This document shows positions 50,034 to 57,259 of a stretch of DNA of 64,000 nucleotides, one piece after another; position 1 is the stretch's first letter, and each line of letters starts with the position of its first letter. Below the pieces are notes generated by a model that did no database searches, had not been told where the DNA came from, and worked only from the letters and a program-made list of their open reading frames with translations. The DNA lies in assembly GCA_003600225.1 (NCBI GenBank), contig QZFT01000023.1:186001-250000 (forward strand), in the 5' to 3' direction. This DNA comes from Pseudonocardiaceae bacterium YIM PH 21723. GTDB lineage: Bacteria; Actinomycetota; Actinomycetes; Mycobacteriales; Pseudonocardiaceae. The position numbers and the translations under genes were made by a program.

Positions 50034-51026
50034 ATGCGCAAGCTTCGCTACGTGCTGGCCTCGGCCGCCCTGGCGGGTGCCGCGGTGCTGACGGCACAGC
50101 AGATGACCGTCGGTTCCGTCGCCCAGACCGCGGCGGCCGCCGATCCGGTCCTCAACTCCCCCTACCTCTACCTCGGCGACTCCGCGCCCACCGACATCCC
50201 GGGCCTGATGACGGCCAGCGGTATCAAGTCCTTCACCCTGGCCTTCGTGATCAGCGGCGCCACCTGTGCTCCCATCGTGGACGGTGCGGGCGGGACCTTG
50301 GACGGCTTGGCGAAGGTGGTCGGCACCATCCGCGCCGCAGGTGGTGACGCGACGGTCTCCATCGGCGGCGCCGCGGGCAAGAAACTGGGTGACACCTGCG
50401 CCGACGCCACGGCCCTGGCCGGCGCCTACCAGAAGGTGATCGACACGACGAAGGTCACGGCGATCGACATCGACGCCGAGGGCACGGAGTACAAGACCGC
50501 GGCCATCCGCGACAAGATCACCAAGGCCCTGAAGATCGTGAAGGACAAGAACCCCGGCCTGAAGACGGTCATCACGCTGCCCACCGCCGCCAGCGGCCCC
50601 ATCGAGGGCGGCAGCGACTACATCCAGAAGGCGAAGGCCAACGGCTCCAACATCGACCTGATCACCGTCATGCCGTTCGACTTCTACGACGGCCAGACCA
50701 GCAATATCGCCGCAGCGACCCGCACCGCGGTGGACGGGCTGAAGAACCAGGTGAAGGCGGCCTTCGGCCTGACCGACGCCGAGGCCTACAAGCGGGTCGG
50801 CTTCTCCGGGATGAACGGCTCCGACGACGAAGGCAAGATCACCGACTTGAACGGCTGGAACCAGATCCTCGCCTACGCGAAGGAGAAGCACGTCGGCCGG
50901 GTGAGCTTCTGGTCGGTCAACCGCGACCACAAGTGCACGGGCCAGGACCCGACCGGCAACTCGTGCAGCGGCACCGAGCAGACCGACTGGGCCTTCACCA
51001 AGGCACTCGCCGGCTTCCAGGGCTGA
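50034..51026 (+). CDS. secreted GH18 chitinase-like protein, paralogue 3 of 5
   Basis: A 330-residue paralogue of a second subtype: signal peptide MRKLRYVLASAALAGAAVLT, SIGGAAGK, AIDIDAEG (Glu149), VMPFDFYDG and RVSFWSVNRDHKC. It groups with gene 5 by DIDAE and PFDFYDG. The first Asp of the box is Thr. It starts a new unit with the best dre-like site in the window. Gene 4 begins five bases after its stop, implying translational coupling. Confidence 0.85.
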   Translation: MRKLRYVLASAALAGAAVLTAQQMTVGSVAQTAAAADPVLNSPYLYLGDSAPTDIPGLMTASGIKSFTLAFVISGATCAPIVDGAGGTLDGLAKVVGTIRAAGGDATVSIGGAAGKKLGDTCADATALAGAYQKVIDTTKVTAIDIDAEGTEYKTAAIRDKITKALKIVKDKNPGLKTVITLPTAASGPIEGGSDYIQKAKANGSNIDLITVMPFDFYDGQTSNIAAATRTAVDGLKNQVKAAFGLTDAEAYKRVGFSGMNGSDDEGKITDLNGWNQILAYAKEKHVGRVSFWSVNRDHKCTGQDPTGNSCSGTEQTDWAFTKALAGFQG

Positions 51027-51031
51027 TAGGT

Positions 51032-52018
51032 ATGCGGAAACTCCACTACGCCCTGGCATCCGCGGCCCTGGCCGGCGCCACCCTGTTCACCACGCACGAG
51101 GTTCGGGTCGGCACGGTGGCCCAGACCGCCGATTTGGTGCTGAATTCCCCCTATCTGTACTCCTGGAGCGATGGCAATCCACAGGACCCGGTCGCGGTGA
51201 TGAACACAACCGGGATCAAGGCGTTCACGCTGGCTTTCGTGGTCGCGGACCGAGACCGTCCGGTGTGCGAACCCACTCTCGACGGCGCGGACCGGCTGGA
51301 CCGGGACGTCACCCTGGTGCAGAAGATCCGGGCGGCCGGTGGCGATGTCACCTTCTCGATCGGCGGCTGGGCGGGCAACAAACTCGGTGAGTTCTGCTCG
51401 ACTCCGCAGGCACTGGCGGATGCCTATCAGAAGGTGATCGACACCTACCGGCTCAAAGCGATCGACATCGACATCGAGGACCGCGAGTTCACCGAGCAGG
51501 CCCAGCGAGACCGGGTCGTCGAGGCACTGAAGATCACCAAACAACGCAACCCCTCAGTACGGACCGTGATCACCTTCGGGAATCACCTCGACAGCCTGCC
51601 CACCGAGGCCCAGGAGATCATCACCAAGGCCAAGGAGATCGACGCGGGCATCGATCTGTACGCGTTGATGCCCTTCGACAACGGTGACCCTGCCACCGAC
51701 ATGGTCGCCCTGACGAGGAACGGTGTCGACCGGCTGCAGAAGGCGGTGAAGACCACCTTCGGCCTCACCGATGACCAGGCCTATCGCAAGATCGGCTTCT
51801 CGTCGATGATCGGCCTCACCGACAGGTCCGAGGTGGTGACCCTCGACGGCTGGAACCAGATGCTGGCCTACGCCAAGGACAAGCACCTTGGCCGGGTGAG
51901 CACCTGGTCGGTGAACCGGGACTACCCATGCCCAGGGCAACCGACGGGCAACTCCTGCAGCAGCATCGACGCCCCCGCGTTGTCCTTCACCAAGGCACTC
52001 GCGTCCTTCCAGGGCTGA
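51032..52018 (+). CDS. secreted GH18 chitinase-like protein, paralogue 4 of 5
   Basis: A 328-residue paralogue of the gene 1/2 subtype placed after a gene 3-type copy: signal peptide MRKLHYALASAALAGATLF, SIGGWAGN, AIDIDIED (Glu149), LMPFDNGD and RVSTWSVNRDYPC. The first Asp of the box is Lys. A perfect 10-bp hairpin follows the stop. Confidence 0.85.
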   Translation: MRKLHYALASAALAGATLFTTHEVRVGTVAQTADLVLNSPYLYSWSDGNPQDPVAVMNTTGIKAFTLAFVVADRDRPVCEPTLDGADRLDRDVTLVQKIRAAGGDVTFSIGGWAGNKLGEFCSTPQALADAYQKVIDTYRLKAIDIDIEDREFTEQAQRDRVVEALKITKQRNPSVRTVITFGNHLDSLPTEAQEIITKAKEIDAGIDLYALMPFDNGDPATDMVALTRNGVDRLQKAVKTTFGLTDDQAYRKIGFSSMIGLTDRSEVVTLDGWNQMLAYAKDKHLGRVSTWSVNRDYPCPGQPTGNSCSSIDAPALSFTKALASFQG

Positions 52019-52023
52019 TGACG

Positions 52024-52049
52024 GTGGGCGCCCCTGACAGGGCGCCCAC
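52024..52049 (+). terminator. hairpin closing the second GH18-like unit
   Basis: GTGGGCGCCC (52024-52033) and GGGCGCCCAC (52040-52049) are perfect arms with a 6-nt loop, followed by TTCCCC. Confidence 0.85.
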
Positions 52050-52051
52050 TT

Positions 52052-52084
52052 CCCCTGCCGATCCGCCGTGGTACCTCCCTGCAC
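52052..52084 (+). repeat. conserved leader block, copy 3
   Basis: CCCCTGCCGATCCGCCGTGG...CTCCCTGCAC, ending 16 bp before the start of gene 5. No dre-like site is seen here, so gene 5 may rely on read-through or on this block alone. Confidence 0.6.
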
Positions 52085-52099
52085 CGAAAGGCATCCACC

Positions 52100-53071
52100 A
52101 TGCGAAAGCTTCGCTATGCCCTTGCCGCTGCCGCCCTCGCGGGAGCCACCGTCATCACGACCCAGCAGATCCAGCTGAGCCCGGTGGCGCAGACCGCCGT
52201 CGACCCCGCGCTGAACTCGCCGTACCTGTACGACTGGGAGAACAAGCAGGACCCGGTGAAGGTGATGGCCGCGACCGGCATCAAGAGCTTCACCCTGGCC
52301 TTCATCACCGACAAGCCGAACGGCCAGTGCACCCCGGGCTGGGACAACACCGGCGACCTGACCCGGGACGTCGCCAAGATCGCGGCCATCCGGGCGGCCG
52401 GCGGTGACGTCACGGTGTCCATCGGCGGCGCGACCGGGCCGAACATCCAGAAGAACAAGCTCGGCGTCAACTGCGCCGACGCGAACGCCCTCGCGGCCGC
52501 CTACCAGAAGGTCATCGACACCCTGAAGGTCACCGCGATCGACATCGACGCGGAGAACGAGGAGTACAAGGACCTCGCCGTCATCGACAAGATCACCAAG
52601 GCCCTGAAGATCGTCAAAGACGACAACCCCGGTCTGAAGACGGTGATCACCGTGCCGACGACCAAGAACGGCCCCATCGCGGGCGGTACCGAGTTCATCA
52701 AGAAGGCCAAGTCCAACAACTCGAACATCGACCTGATCACCGTCATGCCGTTCGACTTCTACGACGGCACCAGCGACATCCCGGCAGCGACCAGGACCGC
52801 GGTGGACGGGCTGAAGAAGCAGGTCCAGGACACCTTCGGGCTGACCGACGCCGAGGCCTACAAGCGTGTCGGCTTCTCCGGGATGAACGGAAAGGACGAC
52901 GAGGGCAAGATCACCGACCTGAACGGCTGGAACCAGATCCTCGCCTACGCCACGGAGAAGCACGTCGGCCGGGTGAGCTTCTGGTCGGTCAACCGCGACT
53001 ACACCAGCGGTAGCGGTGTCCCGCAGACCGACCTGGCCTTCACCAAGGCCCTCGCCGGTTTCACCGGCTGA
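52100..53071 (+). CDS. secreted GH18 chitinase-like protein, paralogue 5 of 5
   Basis: A 323-residue paralogue of the gene 3 subtype: signal peptide MRKLRYALAAAALAGATVIT, SIGGATGP, AIDIDAEN (Glu152), VMPFDFYDG and RVSFWSVNRDYT. It lacks the C-terminal Cys pair kept by the other four. The central 150 residues are nearly identical to gene 3, showing recent duplication. A perfect 11-bp hairpin follows. Confidence 0.85.
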   Translation: MRKLRYALAAAALAGATVITTQQIQLSPVAQTAVDPALNSPYLYDWENKQDPVKVMAATGIKSFTLAFITDKPNGQCTPGWDNTGDLTRDVAKIAAIRAAGGDVTVSIGGATGPNIQKNKLGVNCADANALAAAYQKVIDTLKVTAIDIDAENEEYKDLAVIDKITKALKIVKDDNPGLKTVITVPTTKNGPIAGGTEFIKKAKSNNSNIDLITVMPFDFYDGTSDIPAATRTAVDGLKKQVQDTFGLTDAEAYKRVGFSGMNGKDDEGKITDLNGWNQILAYATEKHVGRVSFWSVNRDYTSGSGVPQTDLAFTKALAGFTG

Positions 53072-53082
53072 TAACCGCAGTT

Positions 53083-53112
53083 CGGCGGGCACCACGCGCC
53101 CGGTGCCCGCCG
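53083..53112 (+). terminator. hairpin after the GH18-like array
   Basis: CGGCGGGCACC (53083-53093) and GGTGCCCGCCG (53102-53112) are perfect complements with an 8-nt loop. It insulates the array from the MoxR operon. Confidence 0.88.
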
Positions 53113-53129
53113 GACGGCACTATGGGTGG

Positions 53130-53171
53130 TTGCTGCTGGCGCAACGCGGCCTAACATGGTGGACTAGGCCG
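53130..53171 (+). promoter_or_regulatory. promoter of the MoxR operon with a dre-like half match
   Basis: TTGCTG (53130-53135), 16 bp and TAACAT (53152-53157) form a plausible promoter 43 bp before the start. TGGACTAGGCCG (53160-53171), just after the -10, matches 9 of 12 bases of the dre core TGGTCTAGACCA, weakly. Confidence 0.5.
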
Positions 53172-53199
53172 TCCTGGGGAGCACTCAAGGGGGAACACC

Positions 53200-54165
53200 G
53201 TGCGCGACGCGGCCATCCTGCAGCGCCGTTTTCAGCAGCTGACGACGAACATCGAAGACTTCATCCACGGCAAACCCGAGGTGGTGAAGCTGGCCGTGGT
53301 GTGCCTGCTCGCGCAGGGCCACCTGCTGATCGAGGACGTGCCCGGCGTCGCCAAGACCTCCCTGGCGAAGGCCATCGCCCGATCGATCGCCGGCGCCACC
53401 GTGAAGCGGATCCAGTTCACCCCCGACCTGCTGCCCTCGGACGTGACCGGCGTGCAGGTGTACGACCAGTCGACCGGCGGTTTCGAGTTCCGCCAGGGCC
53501 CGGTGTTCACCAACATCCTGCTCGGCGACGAGATCAACCGGGCCTCACCCAAGACGCAGTCCGCGCTGCTGGAGGTCATGTCCGAGTACCAGGTGACCGT
53601 GGACGGCGAGCCGCTCGGCGTGCCGTACCCCTTCCTGTGCGTCGCCACCCAGAACCCGGTGGAGTACCAGGGCACCTACGCGCTGCCCGAGGCACAGCTG
53701 GACCGGTTCATGATGCGGATCAACATCGGCTACCCGGAGAACCTGGAGGACGAGGTCCGGATCCTGGCCGACGGCGTCGCCCGGCGGAAGCCCGAGGAGC
53801 TCAAGTCGGTGATGGAACTGGACGACCTGCGGCTGATGATCCAGGCCGTCCAGGGTCTGCACATCGCGCCCGAGCTGCAGAACTACATCGCGACCATCGT
53901 CCGGTCCACCCGCAGCCACAACGACGTCCGGCTGGGCGCCAGCCCGCGTGGTGGCATCGCCCTGGCCGCCGCCGCGCAGGCCTACGCGGCGGGTTCCGGC
54001 CGGCCGTATGTGCTGGCCGATGACGTGAAGGCGGTCGCGGTGCCGGTGCTGAACCACCGGCTGCTGCTGACCGCGGAGGCCCGGGTGCAGCAGCAGACGC
54101 CGGAGTCGATCGTCCGGGAGATCCTCAAGACCACCCCGGTGCCGCGCCAGCCGATGGACTCCTGA
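53200..54165 (+). CDS. MoxR-family AAA+ ATPase
   Basis: A 321-residue chaperone-type ATPase: Walker A EDVPGVAKTSLAK, Walker B LGDEINRASPKTQSALLEVM, sensor 1 VATQNPVEYQGTYALPEAQLDRF and C-terminal lid with the RxxSPRG-type SPRGGIALA. MoxR ATPases assemble or activate partner protein complexes with DUF58/VWA proteins. GTG start with AAGGGGG upstream. First of a four-gene operon with 2-bp and ATGA junctions. Confidence 0.93.
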   Translation: MRDAAILQRRFQQLTTNIEDFIHGKPEVVKLAVVCLLAQGHLLIEDVPGVAKTSLAKAIARSIAGATVKRIQFTPDLLPSDVTGVQVYDQSTGGFEFRQGPVFTNILLGDEINRASPKTQSALLEVMSEYQVTVDGEPLGVPYPFLCVATQNPVEYQGTYALPEAQLDRFMMRINIGYPENLEDEVRILADGVARRKPEELKSVMELDDLRLMIQAVQGLHIAPELQNYIATIVRSTRSHNDVRLGASPRGGIALAAAAQAYAAGSGRPYVLADDVKAVAVPVLNHRLLLTAEARVQQQTPESIVREILKTTPVPRQPMDS

Positions 54166-54167
54166 CC

Positions 54168-55271
54168 ATGCTGACACCGACCGGATGGGGCATCGCCGCC
54201 TCCTCGGCGGTCCTGCTGGCCGCGGGCTTCGCCGCCGACTACCCCGAGCTGGTGATGATCGGCATCACCGGCGCCGCCCTGCTGCTGCTGGCCTCGCTGT
54301 GGCTGCTGGCCAAACCGGAACTGTCGGTCAGCAGGCAGATCAGCCCGGAACGGATCTTCGAGGGCACCGAGGCACGCGGCAGGCTGACGGTGACCAACAC
54401 CGGCCGCCGGCGCACCCCACCACTGGCCGTCGTGGAGGAACTGGACGGCACTCGCAGCACGGTGTGGCTGCCCGACCTGGCCACCGGAGAGAGCTGGGAG
54501 ACCGACTACCCGCTGCCCACGACCAAGCGTGGCCGGTACGCGATCCCGGCGCCGATCGTCGGCCACACCGATCCGCTGCGGCTGATCCGCCGTGGCCGGG
54601 CCGCGGGCGTGGACAGCACACTGCACGTCTATCCGCAGGTGCACGAACTGCGCACGGTGTCCCTGGGCGGCCCGCAGGACGAGGAGGGTCCGACGTCCAG
54701 CCTGGCCCCGCAGGGCGGCGTGGCGTTCCACAGCCTGCGGGAATACGAGCCGGGCGACGACTGGCGGCTGATCCACTGGCCGTCCTCGGCCCGCACCGGC
54801 ATGCTCGTCGCCCGGCACACCGTCGTCCCGGATCAGCCACGTCAGCTGGTACTGCTGGACACGTCGGACGACCGGTCCTTCGAGGACGCCGTCCGGGTCG
54901 CCGCTTCGCTGACCGTGGCCGCCGAGCGAGCCGGCCATCCGGTGGAGCTGCGCACCACCGCGGGCCAGACGATCACCGGCGACATGGCGACCGTGCTCGA
55001 CTCGTTGTCCACGGTCACGCCCTCGGCCGAGGATCGGGGCACCGACGTGCTGCTGGACGTCGCCTCCGCGGATCAGGGGGTGGCCCTCACGGTGATCACC
55101 GGCGATCCGGATCCGACGAAACTGGAGTCCCTGGCCATGGTCCGGGGCCGGTTCCTGAACATCACCGTCGTCCACTTCGGACAGCCGCGCACCGCCCCGG
55201 GGCTCACCGTCATCCGCGCGGAATCCAGCGAGGACTTCGCCAGGCAGTGGAACAACCTGGTGCTGAGATGA
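54168..55271 (+). CDS. DUF58 membrane protein
   Basis: A 367-residue protein with two N-terminal TMs (7-50), an Ig-like beta region, and the DUF58 core with the signature LREYEPGDDWRLIHWPSSARTGMLVARH followed by a vWA-like fold (QLVLLDTSDD). DUF58 proteins are the usual partners of MoxR. ATG starts two bases after the MoxR stop; ATGA overlap with the next gene. Confidence 0.92.
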   Translation: MLTPTGWGIAASSAVLLAAGFAADYPELVMIGITGAALLLLASLWLLAKPELSVSRQISPERIFEGTEARGRLTVTNTGRRRTPPLAVVEELDGTRSTVWLPDLATGESWETDYPLPTTKRGRYAIPAPIVGHTDPLRLIRRGRAAGVDSTLHVYPQVHELRTVSLGGPQDEEGPTSSLAPQGGVAFHSLREYEPGDDWRLIHWPSSARTGMLVARHTVVPDQPRQLVLLDTSDDRSFEDAVRVAASLTVAAERAGHPVELRTTAGQTITGDMATVLDSLSTVTPSAEDRGTDVLLDVASADQGVALTVITGDPDPTKLESLAMVRGRFLNITVVHFGQPRTAPGLTVIRAESSEDFARQWNNLVLR

Positions 55272-57259
55272 TCCGGACCGTCGGCACAACCCTGCTGTGT
55301 GCGACGGCCGCCGCCTCGTCCGCACTCTTATGCCCGGCGTTGTTCGGCGATCGGGGTTACGTTCCGCTGCTGCTGATAGCCGCCGTACTGTCGGCGACGC
55401 TTCCGCTGCTGGGCCGCTGGGCGCCTGTGCCGGCCCTCGCCGGTCTGGTCGTGTTGCCCTGGCTGACGAACAACCCACTGTCCGCGCTGCTCACCGGCTG
55501 GGCCCACCTGCTGTCCGTGGGCCTGCCCACGGATCCCGCCGGGGATCTGCTGTTACCACCGGCCGTCCTGGTGTGGACCTCGGGATTCCTGGGTTCCTGG
55601 CTGACCCGCCGCCGCGCCCGGCCGCTGCTCGCCCTGCTTCCCGCCGTGCTGGCGTTCATCGCGATGTTGCTGCTTGTCGGCGAACAGCCGGGCGCTCATC
55701 CGCTGGCGGCCCCGGTGCTGACGGCGACCTGCCTGCTCCTACTGCTTCGTCCCACCCCGACCAGCGCGGGCGCACTCCTGGCGGTCACCGGCCTGGTCGC
55801 CGGGTTGCTGCTGGCTCCTACGCTGGTCACCGGTGAACACCGCTTCGACCCGCGCCGGTTCCAGCCCGGCCCCACGATCATCGCGGACACGGTGACCCCG
55901 CTGTCCACCGTCACCCGGCAACTCAAGATCGCCCCACCCGTGGATCTGTTCCACGTGCGCATCGCGCCGGAACAGGCATCCCGGGTCGACCGCATCCGCA
56001 TCGCCGCGCTGGACCACTACGACGGTGTGCTGTGGGCCGATTCCAGCCACTACCGCCCGGTCGGCAGGCGTGTCCTCGACGAACAACCCCAGGGCGGACA
56101 GTTCGAGGCCCTCGTCGACGTCCATGGCCTCACCGGCCCCTATCTGCCGCTGCTGACCGGCACCAGCCAGGTGGATCTGCCGGAATCCGCGATGGATCCA
56201 CTGAAATTCGGTAAGACCAACGGCAATCTGGTGGTCAGCGGCCCCCGGCCCGCCGAACTGAGCTACACCACACATGGCACCCTGCCGCCGCGGCAGGATC
56301 AGTTGACTGCCGGGACCGTGGTCCGGCAGGTTGGTCCACCGCCCGGAATTCCGGTGGATCTGGCGGCCAAGGCTCGGGAGTACGTTCCCTCGGACAACCC
56401 GGGCTACCCCGCCCTCAGCAGCCTGGCGGCAAAACTGCGGTGGGCAGCCTCCTCCACCCGGGTCGATTCCGGTCAGTCCTACGCGGATATCAAGCAACTG
56501 GTGAGCACCGGCAACGGCGACGGGCCCGAGCCCCGGGTCTCCGGCTTCGCCGTTCTGGCCCGCTCACTCGGCCTGTCCGCCAGGGTGGCCGTCGGCTACC
56601 GCCTGCGCAGCTACCACCAGGATCACTTCGCGGTCACCTCCGCCGACGCGCAGGCCTGGCCGGAAGTGCACTTCGCCGGCCTCGGCTGGATTCCGTTCGA
56701 TGTCACGGATCCCCCGTCCCCACCGATCGACCAGACCGTCACGGAGATGGTCCAGCCACCGGCCGGCGGCGATGGCACCACCTCGGCACCGCAGACGCGT
56801 CCCACCGACCTGCCGCAGGGCCGGCCGGACACCGATCCGTCACCGATGACCGCCACCGGGCCGGCCGGTGCCGCTTTGCTGCTGGTGCTCGCGCTCAGCA
56901 CAGTTCCGGCGGTCAAGGCCATCCGCCGGCACCGGCGGCGCTCCCGGCCCGGCCCGGCCGGACAGATCATGGGTGCCTGGCTGGAGATCTGTGACCGGCT
57001 GACGGAACGCGGCCTGCGGGTCACCGTGTCGATGACCGCACACGAGATCGCCACCCGGGCACGTCCGCTGGGGATCACCCTGTCCGAGGCGGCCGACGCC
57101 GCCGACGCCGCCGTGTTCGCGCGGGTCATACCGGCATCCGACGCCGTCGCCCGGGTCTGGGAACACGAAGCACAGCTGAGGAAGGCCTCGTATCAGGACC
57201 GGATCCGCGCGTTGTTCGATCCGCGTCCGCTGCTGAACCACCTGGGGAGACGGAGATGA
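55268..57259 (+). CDS. TgpA-type membrane protein with a catalytically degenerate transglutaminase domain
   Basis: A 663-residue protein: six to seven N-terminal TMs (to about 188), an outer transglutaminase-like domain (about 385-482), a Pro-rich linker, a TM near residue 545 and a C-terminal DUF4129-like helix bundle. In active relatives the box reads CEQFA...FAVLARSLG and HAWPEV. Here the Cys position is Pro420 (PEPRVSGFAVLARSLG) and the His is Gln462 (DAQAWPEV); only Asp478 is kept. It therefore cannot use the Cys-His-Asp mechanism. ATGA overlaps at both ends mean it is still co-translated with the operon. Confidence 0.9.
   Translation: MIRTVGTTLLCATAAASSALLCPALFGDRGYVPLLLIAAVLSATLPLLGRWAPVPALAGLVVLPWLTNNPLSALLTGWAHLLSVGLPTDPAGDLLLPPAVLVWTSGFLGSWLTRRRARPLLALLPAVLAFIAMLLLVGEQPGAHPLAAPVLTATCLLLLLRPTPTSAGALLAVTGLVAGLLLAPTLVTGEHRFDPRRFQPGPTIIADTVTPLSTVTRQLKIAPPVDLFHVRIAPEQASRVDRIRIAALDHYDGVLWADSSHYRPVGRRVLDEQPQGGQFEALVDVHGLTGPYLPLLTGTSQVDLPESAMDPLKFGKTNGNLVVSGPRPAELSYTTHGTLPPRQDQLTAGTVVRQVGPPPGIPVDLAAKAREYVPSDNPGYPALSSLAAKLRWAASSTRVDSGQSYADIKQLVSTGNGDGPEPRVSGFAVLARSLGLSARVAVGYRLRSYHQDHFAVTSADAQAWPEVHFAGLGWIPFDVTDPPSPPIDQTVTEMVQPPAGGDGTTSAPQTRPTDLPQGRPDTDPSPMTATGPAGAALLLVLALSTVPAVKAIRRHRRRSRPGPAGQIMGAWLEICDRLTERGLRVTVSMTAHEIATRARPLGITLSEAADAADAAVFARVIPASDAVARVWEHEAQLRKASYQDRIRALFDPRPLLNHLGRRR

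Noticed and set aside
51554-53095. 513-codon antisense frame across GH18-like genes 4 and 5
   Set aside because: Composition (Val/Gly/Arg/Asp-rich) and repeated pattern simply reflect the tandem paralogues on the plus strand.
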